Shown: positions 35,653 to 44,553, numbered from the stretch's first letter. The stretch is 64,000 bases of DNA from Sporolactobacillus shoreicorticis (GCF_024125445.1 NZ_JAMXWM010000018.1:16388-80387), one strand, 5' to 3'. A program made the numbers and translations. The notes: a model not told the origin generated them from the letters alone.

Positions 35653-36840
35653 ATGAGTGAACAGGTAGCCTATGTAAGTACGTATCTTCCTCAAAAGTGT
35701 GGGATCGCCACATACACGTATCATTTGAGACAGACAGTGCAGAAGGCGAAGCGTAAATCTTTGGCCGATCCGGTTGTCGTCATTAAAGACAAGGATACAA
35801 AGTATCCGAATGATCCGTTTTTCAACTGGGCAATTGTGAAGGAGAACAGAGAGGCCTATGCCAAAGTCGCTGAGCGGCTGAATAAGAGTTTGGTATCGGT
35901 CGTTTCGCTTCAGCACGAATTCGGTATTTTCGGAGGCGAAGCCGGCAGCTATATTCTTGATTTTGTCCGTGCCCTGAAAAAACCTCTTGTCACAACCTTT
36001 CACACTGTCTTCAAGAAGCCTGTGGAACCCTATGCATCAATCCAACGCGAGCTTGCTGAGCGCAGTGACAAAATTGTTGTGATGAACCACAAGGCGATTT
36101 CCTATTTAAAAGACAGTTTTCACATCACTGAAGATAAAATTGAATTTATTCCCCACGGTACACCGATTGCGGATATGAAAAAGCGTGCAGATTTTCGACA
36201 AAAGATCGGCTGGCAGGATCGCAAGGTGATCATGACGTTCGGATTTCTGAGCAGGAATAAGGGAATTGAGGCCGTGATCCGCGCGCTTCCCGAAGTTGTT
36301 AAAAAGGTGCCCAAAGCTCTTTACGTAATTATCGGGCAGACGCATCCAAATGTGAAAAAGCTGGAAGGCGAATCCTACCGTAATGAATTGAAGGCATTAA
36401 TTTGTCAGCATCATTTGGAACATCATGTGCAGATGATTGATGAATTCATGACGGAGCAGGATCTTGTCCGTTATATCACTTCATGCGACTTATATATTAC
36501 TCCTTATCCGGGACTTGATCAGATTACGAGCGGCACTTTGGCCTATGCGATTGGCTTAGGCAGGCCGGTTTTGTCGACGCCGTACCGGTACGCACAAGAT
36601 CTGCTCAAGGGCTGTGAAGAATTATTTGTTGCGTATGACGATCACGCCGGATGGGTTGAAAAGATGAATGCGCTGCTTTCTAATGACACGCTGCTTGCCG
36701 CCTATCAAAGAAAAATGGCGCATATTGGAATGCCGATGAGCTGGCCGCAAGTCGGGAAAAAATACAATAAAGTTTTTTCGGAAGCGGCAGTGAATCAGCC
36801 GTCAATCGGGGTGGAGTCGATTGCCAAGACTCAAGATTAA
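35653..36840 (+). CDS. Glycosyltransferase (GT-B, GT4-like)
   Basis: A 395-residue GT-B fold glycosyltransferase. The N-terminal acceptor domain has YLPQKCGIATYTYHLR and LQHEFGIFGGEAG. The C-terminal nucleotide-sugar domain begins near residue 180 with FGFLSRNKGIEAVIRALPEV and ends with TPYPGLDQITSGTLAYAIGLGRPVLSTPY, where the usual second Glu of the E-x7-E motif is replaced. Acceptor and donor are unknown. AAAGGAG (35634-35640) is 12 bases from the ATG. It overlaps the next gene by 20 bases and lies behind a CIRCE-like element, suggesting heat or proteotoxic-stress induction. Confidence 0.82.
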   Translation: MSEQVAYVSTYLPQKCGIATYTYHLRQTVQKAKRKSLADPVVVIKDKDTKYPNDPFFNWAIVKENREAYAKVAERLNKSLVSVVSLQHEFGIFGGEAGSYILDFVRALKKPLVTTFHTVFKKPVEPYASIQRELAERSDKIVVMNHKAISYLKDSFHITEDKIEFIPHGTPIADMKKRADFRQKIGWQDRKVIMTFGFLSRNKGIEAVIRALPEVVKKVPKALYVIIGQTHPNVKKLEGESYRNELKALICQHHLEHHVQMIDEFMTEQDLVRYITSCDLYITPYPGLDQITSGTLAYAIGLGRPVLSTPYRYAQDLLKGCEELFVAYDDHAGWVEKMNALLSNDTLLAAYQRKMAHIGMPMSWPQVGKKYNKVFSEAAVNQPSIGVESIAKTQD

Positions 36841-37951
36841 ACTGACACATCTGGAGCGGATGACCGACGATACCGGAATGGTCGAGCATGCGCTCGGGAA
36901 TATTCCACGTCGAAGCGAGGGCTATTCAACGGACGATAATGCACGCGCATTGTGGCTCGCCACCGAATGGCAAAAGCTGCTTGCTGCAGATCCGTTGAAA
37001 AGAATGGAGAGTAAGCAGCTGCTCCGGCTTTCCACCGTTTACCTGTCCTTTCTCGAATACGCGCAGCAAGCTGATGGACATTTTCATAATAATTACGCCT
37101 ATGATCGAACTCCGGAAGAAGAACAGCCCTCTGAGGACTGCCTCGGGCGATCTCTTTGGGCCTGCGCGGTCGCCTGTCTTGATCTTCCGAATCCGGATAG
37201 TCGCTGGGCTGCAGCAGCACTGTTTCAAAAAGCATTTCAGTCGATCAAGAAATTGCACTTTCCGCGCGGAATAGCCTATGCTCTTTCAGCAGCGAGTTTG
37301 CTTAACATTCGCTGCGGCGAACTAAGTTGGGCACCTGAATTTCAAAATTTTATTCGTGAAGAAATGCCGGAATGTATTGAAAAACTGGAGGCTCGGCTGC
37401 TTGCTCTGTTTGAGTGTCATTCAGATACGAGCTGGCACTGGTTTGAACCGGTGATGACCTATGGAAACGGAGTGCTGCCCTGGGCGCTTTTCCACTCATT
37501 CAGCGTCAGTGGCAACAGTGACACGCTGCTCATTGCGGAGGAATCGCTTGACTTTCTCATGAATAAAATGACGCGTGAGGACGGTTTGATTCATCCGATC
37601 GGCAATCATGGATGGTGCACAAGGGAATGCAGCGCTCAGTGGGATCAGCAGCCGCTTGAAGTGATGAAATTGGCACTTGCCGCAGAACAAGCCGTCTCCG
37701 CCCTCAGTACTCCGGAAAAATATCTCGGAGTCATTGAAAATTGCCGCAACTGGTTCCATGGCGCAAACGATCTGCATCTTCCGGTTGCAGACACTGAAGA
37801 ATGCGGCGGCCGCGACGGTTTAGAGGCGGGCGGCATCAATCAAAATCAAGGTGCTGAGTCAACGATCGCTTATCTGATGACTGAGCTGATTTATTGGCGA
37901 ACCGCAAAGGAAAGCAAGGGCTCTGAGCAGCAGCGCGGCTATTCTTTGTAA
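36821..37951 (+). CDS. (alpha/alpha)6-barrel-like protein partnered with a glycosyltransferase
   Basis: A 376-residue soluble, mostly helical protein rich in W, H and D. Helical-hairpin repeats include GYSTDDNARALWLATEW, NNYAYDR...EDCLGRSLWACAVACLD, WHWFEPVMTYGNGVLPWALF and DGLIHPIGNHGW. This pattern is seen in six-hairpin glycosidase-like proteins that sit next to GT4 glycosyltransferases in many bacteria. A carbohydrate-processing or glycan-binding role is inferred. TTG start with GGTGGAG upstream, overlapping the glycosyltransferase gene by 20 bases. Confidence 0.65.
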   Translation: MPRLKIKLTHLERMTDDTGMVEHALGNIPRRSEGYSTDDNARALWLATEWQKLLAADPLKRMESKQLLRLSTVYLSFLEYAQQADGHFHNNYAYDRTPEEEQPSEDCLGRSLWACAVACLDLPNPDSRWAAAALFQKAFQSIKKLHFPRGIAYALSAASLLNIRCGELSWAPEFQNFIREEMPECIEKLEARLLALFECHSDTSWHWFEPVMTYGNGVLPWALFHSFSVSGNSDTLLIAEESLDFLMNKMTREDGLIHPIGNHGWCTRECSAQWDQQPLEVMKLALAAEQAVSALSTPEKYLGVIENCRNWFHGANDLHLPVADTEECGGRDGLEAGGINQNQGAESTIAYLMTELIYWRTAKESKGSEQQRGYSL

Positions 37952-37975
37952 AAAAACGATTGTTTTATTCAAAGT

Positions 37976-38017
37976 GATGTGCCGGACCAATTGGTCACGG
38001 ACATTATTTTTTTTTTT
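37976..38017 (+). terminator. Strong intrinsic terminator
   Basis: GATGTGCCGGACCAA pairs with TTGGTCACGGACATT (two mismatches) and is followed by a very long T tract. Confidence 0.8.
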
Positions 38018-38207
38018 TTGTTTTTTAGGTGCAGGGAAAGTTATTTCTGAATTACCCATGAATCCTGCGTTTGTTATAAAGAAAATACAAAATTATTAAC
38101 AGCTGAATACTGTGAATAATGATTGACTTCTTTATTGATGACTTATACGATGGAATTATCAACAAAGTGACCGTGATTTTTAAGCAGGTCGGAGGAGGAG
38201 ATAAGGC

Positions 38208-39392
38208 ATGGCTGATTTTAGCAAATCTGATTTTATCACGCGCTGCATTCATGTCGGTAATGATATTGATCGTGAGACGGGGGCGATCCGCAGACCAATT
38301 ACCATGGCAAACAGTTATCGTCTGCCGGATGATGCGTCGACACTCAATTGGAGTGATCCGAACAATTTGATCTACACACGAACCACATCTGCAAATCAAA
38401 TTTATTTGCAGGAACGTCTTGCCTCGCTTGAAGGCGGTGAGGATTGTGTGGTTCTTGCAACGGGTGTTGCGGCACTGGCAGGTGTCTTTTTCAGCTTTAT
38501 CGACAAGGACGCACATGTCATCTGCACCGATGTCTCGTACATAGCGGTTTATCGTTTGCTCCATGAATATTTTCCGAATAAATATGGCGTTGACGTCTCT
38601 CTTGTAGATACTTCGGATCCCGAGGCAGTACGGCAAGCGATTCGTTCGAACACGAAGCTGGTTCATTTAGAAACACCGGGAAATCCGACGACTCGTGTCA
38701 GTGATATAGCTGCAATCGTAAAAATCGCTCATAAAGTAGGGGCGCTGGTTTCCGTGGACAGCACATTTGCTTCACCATATATTCAGCGACCGCTTGAACT
38801 TGGTGCGGATCTTGTCATTCACAGCCTTACCAAATACATTAATGGTCACGGTGATGCAATGGGTGGAGCGGTGATCGGGAGAACAGAGCTGATCGATAGA
38901 ATTAAACGTGAAGCGATGGTCAATATCGGCGGAGCGATCAGTCCATTCAATGCATGGCTGATTACCCGTGGCGTTGTAACTCTGCCGCTTCGTATGAAGC
39001 AGCATAGCGAGACTGCACTTAAGGTCGCCGAATTTTTGGAAAGCTATCCTGGTGTGACGTTCGTTGCGTATCCGGGACTCAAGAGTCATCCGCAGCATGA
39101 ACTTGCCAAGAAACAGATGCACGGTTTCTATTCCGGTGTCCTCTCTTTCGGGATTGACGGTGACGTTGCGCTGCATAATGATTTTGTGAATTCGCTCAGG
39201 CTGATCATTTCCGCTGTTTCGATTGGGCACGATGAAAGTCTGATCGTCTATACCGGTCCTGATGATGAACGCATTCAATTTTATCCTGCTGAGTTCCGAA
39301 AACATGGATTTCTGCGGTTCAGTGTCGGACTCGAGAGTGCCAATGATCTTATTGCCGATTTAAAGCAGGCCTTTGAAAAAGTAGGATTGTAA
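38208..39392 (+). CDS. Cys/Met metabolism PLP-dependent enzyme (methionine gamma-lyase-like)
   Basis: A 394-residue trans-sulfuration family enzyme. It has YTRTTSANQIYLQERLASLEGGEDCVVLATGVAAL at the N-terminus, PLP-binding Asp in VDSTFASPYIQRPLELGAD and Lys in HSLTKYINGHGD (about 207). The family includes cystathionine beta/gamma-lyases, cystathionine gamma-synthase and methionine gamma-lyase; residues alone do not settle which. GGAGGAG precedes the ATG. No S-box or T-box was found in the 256-base upstream gap. It seems monocistronic. Confidence 0.83.
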   Translation: MADFSKSDFITRCIHVGNDIDRETGAIRRPITMANSYRLPDDASTLNWSDPNNLIYTRTTSANQIYLQERLASLEGGEDCVVLATGVAALAGVFFSFIDKDAHVICTDVSYIAVYRLLHEYFPNKYGVDVSLVDTSDPEAVRQAIRSNTKLVHLETPGNPTTRVSDIAAIVKIAHKVGALVSVDSTFASPYIQRPLELGADLVIHSLTKYINGHGDAMGGAVIGRTELIDRIKREAMVNIGGAISPFNAWLITRGVVTLPLRMKQHSETALKVAEFLESYPGVTFVAYPGLKSHPQHELAKKQMHGFYSGVLSFGIDGDVALHNDFVNSLRLIISAVSIGHDESLIVYTGPDDERIQFYPAEFRKHGFLRFSVGLESANDLIADLKQAFEKVGL

Positions 39393-39413
39393 TATAATCG
39401 AGTCAAATTTTTC

Positions 39414-39442
39414 GGGAGTCCATTAATGGATTCTCTTTTTTT
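39414..39442 (+). terminator. Intrinsic terminator
   Basis: GAGTCCAT pairs with ATGGATTC and is followed by T7. Confidence 0.7.
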
Positions 39443-39475
39443 ACAAGATAAGAGAGTTTGGCTTTTTGGCCTGTT

Positions 39476-39727
39476 GATACGACGATAAGGTTATAAGATT
39501 CAGTTGGGTGATCAGGTAAGCGCCCAATCTGCGAAATAACCGGAAAAATTCCGTTTAATAGAAAATGAATGAGAGAAATTGTTTAAATAGACGGAGAAAT
39601 TCCGTTTATCGAATCGAAAAACATGAAAATGGAGGGCTTTTCTTTGAATAAACGGAAAAATTACTCTTATTTACCCGTGAAACAAGTGCCGTGATGCATA
39701 TAAGCGGAAAAATTCCGCTTATTTTAT
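39476..39727 (+). repeat. Interspersed palindrome-rich repeat, copy 2
   Basis: The same ~250-base element as at 26219-26471, in the same orientation. It begins GATACGACGATAAG and ends with ATAAGCGGAAAAATTCCGCTTAT split by the usual spacers. The palindromes have drifted differently between copies, with some compensating changes (for example CGGAAAAATTCCG kept while flanks vary). Confidence 0.85.
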
Positions 39728-40176
39728 TGGAAAAAATCAATCGGCACTTCAGAGAACGCGATCAAATGCTCAAAATAAGGGAGAACAGTCGGATTTGGAG
39801 GCGTAATCCCGTTTCCGATTAAGGATTCATCCTGGATATAAGTTTTTAATAATAAATAGAATGTCGAAGAAAATTTCGATAGAATGATAAGAAAATGAAA
39901 AAAATTTGAAATTATCGTCTAAAATAGATGAATAATGATGATTTGTATGTTATTGTATTGATAACAAAAAAGAATGATTGCCGAACCGAGAATGTTGTAC
40001 GGAAACCGACATCGTTTTGGGTGGAGTTTGTGCGTCCAAATCTTTTGAGCGTATTTTTTCCCTTCAACAGGACGAGTCGTGTAAAGTAGTTAATAGAGTT
40101 AACTTGTTGACAGCGAAAATCTATTTCTTCATTGATAAGGATCGGGCGAATTTTCATGTTTAAAGGGGATGTTCAT
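39728..40176 (+). other. Upstream region of the MHS transporter gene
   Basis: About 450 bases, AT-rich, with no supported gene. TTGACA at about 40108-40113 could be a -35, but a good -10 at 17 bases is lacking. A short frame at 39978-40163 has no family similarity. Confidence 0.4.
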
Positions 40177-41487
40177 GTGGCTGACGCAAAGCATGTGGAA
40201 CGCGCAGAATCGCGCCGTATTGCAGGAAATATTTTAAAAGGATCATTAGGTAACATGATTGAATGGTACGATTGGTACGTATACGCTGCCTTTGCAGTGT
40301 ATTTCTCGACTGATTTTTTCCCTTCAGGAGATACAACATCACAGCTGCTGAACACAGCCGCTATCTTTGCGATCGGCTTTCTAATGCGGCCGATCGGCAG
40401 TTTGATCATGGGTCGTTATGCGGATCGCCATGGTCGTCGCGCTGCGCTGACCTTGTCGATTACGATCATGGCCGGTGGATCACTGGTGATCGCCGTCACG
40501 CCGAACTTCCAGACAATTGGTGTTTTCGCACCAATCATTCTTGTCTTAGCCCGGCTCTTCCAAGGGCTTTCTCTTGGCGGCGAGTACGGAACCTCAGCGA
40601 CCTATCTGTCCGAAATGGCGAATAAAGGCCGCCGTGGTTTTTATTCCAGCTTCCAATATGTTACCTTGGTCGGTGGCCAATTAGTCGCACTTGGTGTCCA
40701 AATTGTGCTTCAATTGTTATTGAACGAGGCGCAGCTCAAATTATGGGGCTGGCGCATTCCGTTTGTGATCGGAGCACTTGGCGCGCTGGCTGTTCTCTGG
40801 CTTCGACTGTCGATGGATGAATCCGATCAATTTAAGAACATGTCCGGCAAGTCGAAAAAGAGCGCCGGAACAATCAAAGCATTGATGAAATATCCACGTG
40901 CTGTCTTAACGGTTGTCGGACTAACACTTGGAGGCACGGTCGCTTTTTACACATACACAACGTATTTGCAGAAATTCATGATCAACTCAGTCGGACTTGA
41001 TAAGGAAGTTGTCAGCATTATCAATTTTGTCGCACTGCTTATCTTCTTAATCCTACAGCCGCTTGCCGGCCTGCTATCTGATCACATCGGCCGCAAACCG
41101 CTGCTGTTCTTTTTCGGTATTTCCGGGACGGTGCTGACCGTACCGCTGTTCATGCTGATGCACTCATCGCACAGCGTTATTGCCGCATTTCTGTTGATGA
41201 TGGTTGGTCTGATCATCGTTACCGGTTATACCTCAATCAATGCGATTGTTAAAGCCGAACTGTTCCCAACCGAAATCCGTGCACTCGGTGTCGGATTGCC
41301 TTATGGCCTGACTGTTGCCATCTTCGGCGGCACTGCCGAATTCGTCGCTCTGTGGTTCAAGAGCATCGGCATCGAAGCCCTGTTCTTCTTCTATGTTGCC
41401 GCCTGCGTTTTTGTCAGCCTGATCGTTTACTGGCGCATGCAGGAATCATCGAAAACGTCATATATTGAGGCGGAGTTGGAGGAGTAA
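40177..41487 (+). CDS. MFS metabolite:H+ symporter (MHS family)
   Basis: A 436-residue MFS protein with 12 helices. The MHS hallmark GNMIEWYDWYVYAAFAVYFSTDFFP opens helix 1, then GRYADRHGRRAAL in loop 2-3, RLFQGLSLGGEYGTSATYLSEMA in helix 4-5, and LLSDHIGRKPLLFF in loop 8-9. Members carry 2-oxoglutarate, citrate, proline/betaine or shikimate. The cargo is not deducible. GTG at 40177 has AAAGGGG eight bases upstream; the alternative ATG at 40156 lacks a ribosome site. Confidence 0.85.
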   Translation: MADAKHVERAESRRIAGNILKGSLGNMIEWYDWYVYAAFAVYFSTDFFPSGDTTSQLLNTAAIFAIGFLMRPIGSLIMGRYADRHGRRAALTLSITIMAGGSLVIAVTPNFQTIGVFAPIILVLARLFQGLSLGGEYGTSATYLSEMANKGRRGFYSSFQYVTLVGGQLVALGVQIVLQLLLNEAQLKLWGWRIPFVIGALGALAVLWLRLSMDESDQFKNMSGKSKKSAGTIKALMKYPRAVLTVVGLTLGGTVAFYTYTTYLQKFMINSVGLDKEVVSIINFVALLIFLILQPLAGLLSDHIGRKPLLFFFGISGTVLTVPLFMLMHSSHSVIAAFLLMMVGLIIVTGYTSINAIVKAELFPTEIRALGVGLPYGLTVAIFGGTAEFVALWFKSIGIEALFFFYVAACVFVSLIVYWRMQESSKTSYIEAELEE

Positions 41488-41871
41488 ACTCTTGATAAAC
41501 AAATGAGCAAATAAATTTAACACTTGGAATCTCAATATACAATATTTTAAATTCTCTTATGGTCGACAGATGAAGTAATAAAGAGCTGTTGGACTTATAG
41601 GGGATTTTTTTATGGACTCAAACCGCATTTATATTACATCCTAAAACTTGGAACTCAAAGTTTGTATTTTTTAATTAAGTACTTTAAGAAGTTTATCTAA
41701 AGCAAAACCTTTTTACCGAGAATAACAAATAAAGAAAACTGATCTAAAATGAATGAATAAAAAGTACTATTTTAGCAGGATTTATATTTTATTTCTTGAA
41801 TTATATATGATATTCGAGTTTTACAAACATTAATTGACATTTAACGACCTAATTCATGGAAGGTGAGACCA
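41488..41871 (+). promoter_or_regulatory. AT-rich region before cas3
   Basis: This 384-base gap separates the core-genome side from the CRISPR locus and is clearly more AT-rich than the left flank. AAACTT...AAGTTT followed by TATTTTTT (about 41643-41672) is a weak terminator. The cas3 promoter is not clear. GGAAGGTGAG is the cas3 ribosome site. No gene seen. Confidence 0.4.
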
Positions 41872-44304
41872 ATGAGTTCATACATAGCTCATTATCGTGA
41901 AAATGATCATAAACCTCAGACGGTAAGGGAACATTTATTAGCGGTGAAAAACTTGGCTGAAGACTACGGAAAAGAAGTTGGCGTACGTCATATTTCCGGC
42001 TTAGCTGGCCTTCTCCATGATCTTGGGAAATACTCAAATGAATTTCAGGACTATCTGTATCGGGTTGTATTCACACCCGAAAATGCTCCTAAACGTGGAT
42101 CGGTTGACCATGCAACAGCTGGTGGAAAACACCTTTTTGAACTGTTGCATTCCGATCAGCATCGCGAGCCGTTTGAATATATACTTTCTGAAATTGTAAG
42201 TAATGCAATTGTTTCACACCACTCATACCTCCATGATTACTTTAGTCCCGATGCAGAGACTCCCTTTTATAAGCGTATTACAAAAGGTGAAAATGAACTT
42301 CCCGAATATGAAAGTGCAGTTTATCGATTTCACTCAGAAGTAATTTCGACGGATAAATTGATGAACTATATTGATGTAGCTGTAAAGGAGTTGAAAACGT
42401 TTTTTCAACTCAATTCCGGCAATCCAATTGAAAAAGCCATTTTATTGACTCAATTTGTTTACAGCTGTCTCATTGATGCGGATCGAACGGATACACGATT
42501 ATTTGAAGAAAATCATCAACTCCCACAGGTGGAAGTAACGACTCTTTTTGAACATTACGATCAGCGGTTAAAAGATAAGCTCCATTCATTTAAATTGAGC
42601 GAGGAAGCACGTACGTCGATTAATCAACTAAGAAGCGAAATGTCTGAGCAATGTGAAACATTTGCTCAAAAGCCTTCTGGTATTTACACACTATCTATTC
42701 CAACTGGTGGCGGCAAAACCTTAGCCAGTATGCGCTATGCTTTGGCTCATGCCTTGCGTTACAATCGAAAACAAATTATATATATCGTTCCCTACACGAC
42801 GATTATCGAACAAAATGCAAAGGTCATCCGCTCAATATTAAAAGATGATGCAAATATACTGGAGCATCATTCAAATGTGATGGAATCAACTGAGGAAATT
42901 CAGGATGCGGATGAGGGCGAAATGACTGTTCAAGAGAGATTAAGACTAGCCAAGGATAACTGGGATTGCCCAATTATTTTAACAACGATGGTTCAATTTC
43001 TTAATACTTTTTATAAATATGGTTCACGCAATATCAGACGCCTTCATCATTTAACCAACAGTGTTATCATTTTCGATGAAATTCAAAAAGTCCCCATTCA
43101 CTGTATTTCGCTTTTTAACCAAGCAGTTAATTTTTTGAAAACATTCGGTCAATCCAGTATTTTACTCTGTACAGCCACGCAACCGGCACTTAATTATGTC
43201 CGACATGCTTTAGATATAAATCCACATCCAGAGCTTATTCAGAACTTGGATCATGTGTTTGATGCTTTTATACGTGTGAAAATCATTGATCGTTCTTATC
43301 AAGAATCTTTTAATACAGAAAAACTTGCTGATTTTATTGATGAACAGCTAGATAGAGTAAACAACATTCTTGTAATACTTAATACCAAATCAGTGGTGCG
43401 AAAGCTCTATCAATGTATGAAACAGCCGGATCGTCCAGTAACTATTTTTCATCTTAGTACAGCAATGTGTGCGAAACATCGTGAAGTCATGCTTGAACAG
43501 GTGAAAGACTGCCTAAAACGCAAGGTGAAAATGGTGTGTATCAGCACGCAATTAATTGAAGCGGGGGTTGATGTGAGTTTTGAGTGCGTCATCAGATCAT
43601 TAGCCGGCCTTGATTCAATTGCTCAAGCTGCCGGACGTTGCAATCGGAACGGGGAATATCCAGGTCACCGCAAGGTCTTTATCATTGATCATGAGGAAGA
43701 AAAACTGGCTAATTTATTTGAAATCAGTAGAGGGAAATCAATATCTAAAATGATTCTTAAAGAATTCCATGAAAATTCAAATCGATTTCAAAATGATATT
43801 CTTTCACATGCGGCAATGGATTGGTATTTTAAAAATTATTTTAATGAACTTGAAGGAAAATTAGATTTTAACATGCGTCATTATAAAGGGACACTCGTTT
43901 CTCTTTTAAATTCAGACCGTAGGCACAGTGAATATGTAAAAAGTTACAAAGAAAAAAACGGTTTTGTTCCACCACTTTTCCTGCCAAGTAGTTTGAAAAC
44001 AGCCGCTAAAGAATTTTATGTTATCAATGAAACAACCAGTGTTATTGTTCCTTATGGCGATGGAAAAGAAATTATTGCTGATTTAAACAGTGCGAGTACA
44101 ATTGAAGACTTCAGTCAATTATTTAAAAATGCGCAGCATTTCTCAATTAATATATATGATCAGGACAAAAGAAAGCTGGAAAAAGAAAATTTGCTCATTC
44201 CATTTTTAGAAAAACAAGTATTAGTTTTAAGAGAAGCGGCGTATAGTGATGAATTTGGGCTGGATTTAGGAGGAGATGGTGATGTTGGTGCGTATGTATT
44301 TTAA
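41872..44304 (+). CDS. cas3: CRISPR-associated helicase-nuclease Cas3 (type I-C)
   Basis: An 810-residue Cas3. The N-terminal HD nuclease has H21 and the HD pair at about 49-50 in GLLHDLGKYSNEF, then SNAIVSHHSYLHDYF. The helicase has Walker A SIPTGGGKTLAS (about 278), DEIQ in VIIFDEIQKVP (about 401), LCTATQP, and motif VI QAAGRCNRNGEYPG (about 585). It degrades DNA marked by the Cascade complex. Unusually, it is split from the rest of the cas operon by 478 bp that contain a repeat-like RNA candidate whose terminator overlaps the cas3 stop codon. Confidence 0.93.
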   Translation: MSSYIAHYRENDHKPQTVREHLLAVKNLAEDYGKEVGVRHISGLAGLLHDLGKYSNEFQDYLYRVVFTPENAPKRGSVDHATAGGKHLFELLHSDQHREPFEYILSEIVSNAIVSHHSYLHDYFSPDAETPFYKRITKGENELPEYESAVYRFHSEVISTDKLMNYIDVAVKELKTFFQLNSGNPIEKAILLTQFVYSCLIDADRTDTRLFEENHQLPQVEVTTLFEHYDQRLKDKLHSFKLSEEARTSINQLRSEMSEQCETFAQKPSGIYTLSIPTGGGKTLASMRYALAHALRYNRKQIIYIVPYTTIIEQNAKVIRSILKDDANILEHHSNVMESTEEIQDADEGEMTVQERLRLAKDNWDCPIILTTMVQFLNTFYKYGSRNIRRLHHLTNSVIIFDEIQKVPIHCISLFNQAVNFLKTFGQSSILLCTATQPALNYVRHALDINPHPELIQNLDHVFDAFIRVKIIDRSYQESFNTEKLADFIDEQLDRVNNILVILNTKSVVRKLYQCMKQPDRPVTIFHLSTAMCAKHREVMLEQVKDCLKRKVKMVCISTQLIEAGVDVSFECVIRSLAGLDSIAQAAGRCNRNGEYPGHRKVFIIDHEEEKLANLFEISRGKSISKMILKEFHENSNRFQNDILSHAAMDWYFKNYFNELEGKLDFNMRHYKGTLVSLLNSDRRHSEYVKSYKEKNGFVPPLFLPSSLKTAAKEFYVINETTSVIVPYGDGKEIIADLNSASTIEDFSQLFKNAQHFSINIYDQDKRKLEKENLLIPFLEKQVLVLREAAYSDEFGLDLGGDGDVGAYVF

Positions 44305-44373
44305 AAAAAGCCCATTTAAGGGCTCTGCTACAATTATAACTTAATTCATTTCAATCCACGCATCATGTGCGAC
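44303..44373 (-). ncRNA. Candidate CreR/CreA-like RNA: degenerate CRISPR repeat plus pseudo-spacer
   Basis: Read on the minus strand, 44373-44348 is a 26-nt shortened copy of the locus' CRISPR repeat: GTCGCAC, ATGA, TGCGTGG, ATTGAAAT. Relative to the 32-nt array repeat it has lost six stem-loop bases but keeps a CGCA/TGCG stem and the 3' handle. Next comes a 23-nt pseudo-spacer (44347-44325, GAATTAAGTTATAATTG then TAGCAG). A terminator hairpin AGCCC-TTAAAT-GGGCT with T7 follows (44324-44303). A -10-like TAAAAT (44385-44380) puts the transcript start at about the first repeat base; the -35 is weak. Pseudo-spacer bases 1-16 match 44445-44430 (minus strand) except at position 12, next to TTC. 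Expression and function are inferred. Confidence 0.6.
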
Positions 44374-44429
44374 ATTAATATTTTATCCACAAAATAACTT
44401 AATTAAACTTGATGATAATTAAAAATATT

Positions 44430-44448
44430 AATTTTAACTTAATTCGAA
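44430..44448 (-). promoter_or_regulatory. Putative target of the repeat-like RNA, with TTC PAM
   Basis: Minus strand: TTC (44448-44446), then GAATTAAGTTAAAATT. This matches the pseudo-spacer at 15 of 16 positions, with an unbroken 11-nt seed. TTC is the preferred 5' PAM of type I-C systems. Matching ends at position 17, as would be expected for a regulatory rather than cleaving guide. The site sits about 60 bases upstream of a small ORF with a strong ribosome site, in its probable promoter zone (TAATAT at 44459-44464). Confidence 0.5.
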
Positions 44449-44505
44449 TGAATAAAAATAATATAAGTGTCCAAAATATGAATAACTGATATGAGGAGGA
44501 TTAGC

Positions 44506-44553
44506 ATGGAAAATAAAAAATCTGTGTCAAACAGTTTTTTCAATTGGAAATGA
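44506..44553 (+). CDS. 15-codon ORF with strong ribosome site, possible CreT-like element
   Basis: MENKKSVSNSFFNWK, preceded by GAGGAGGA (44493-44500) at six bases, one of the best Shine-Dalgarno sites in the locus. Its stop overlaps the start of the next small ORF (ATGA). No family is recognised. In CreTA modules the toxin is a small RNA or mini-ORF with a strong ribosome site whose promoter is repressed by Cascade guided by CreA. The position here fits, but toxicity is untested. Confidence 0.4.
   Translation: MENKKSVSNSFFNWK

Noticed and set aside
38018..38207. Possible SAM (S-box) or T-box leader before the Cys/Met enzyme gene
   Set aside because: None of the conserved core motifs or a terminator/antiterminator pair was found.
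38052..38666. 204-residue minus-strand frame overlapping the PLP enzyme start
   Set aside because: Overlaps conserved residues of the PLP enzyme and lacks a ribosome site.
41665..41690. Second target of the repeat-like RNA in the cas3 promoter region (AATTAAGT at about 41672)
   Set aside because: Only eight bases match, the first seed base is wrong and the flank is TTT rather than TTC, so chance is likely in AT-rich DNA.
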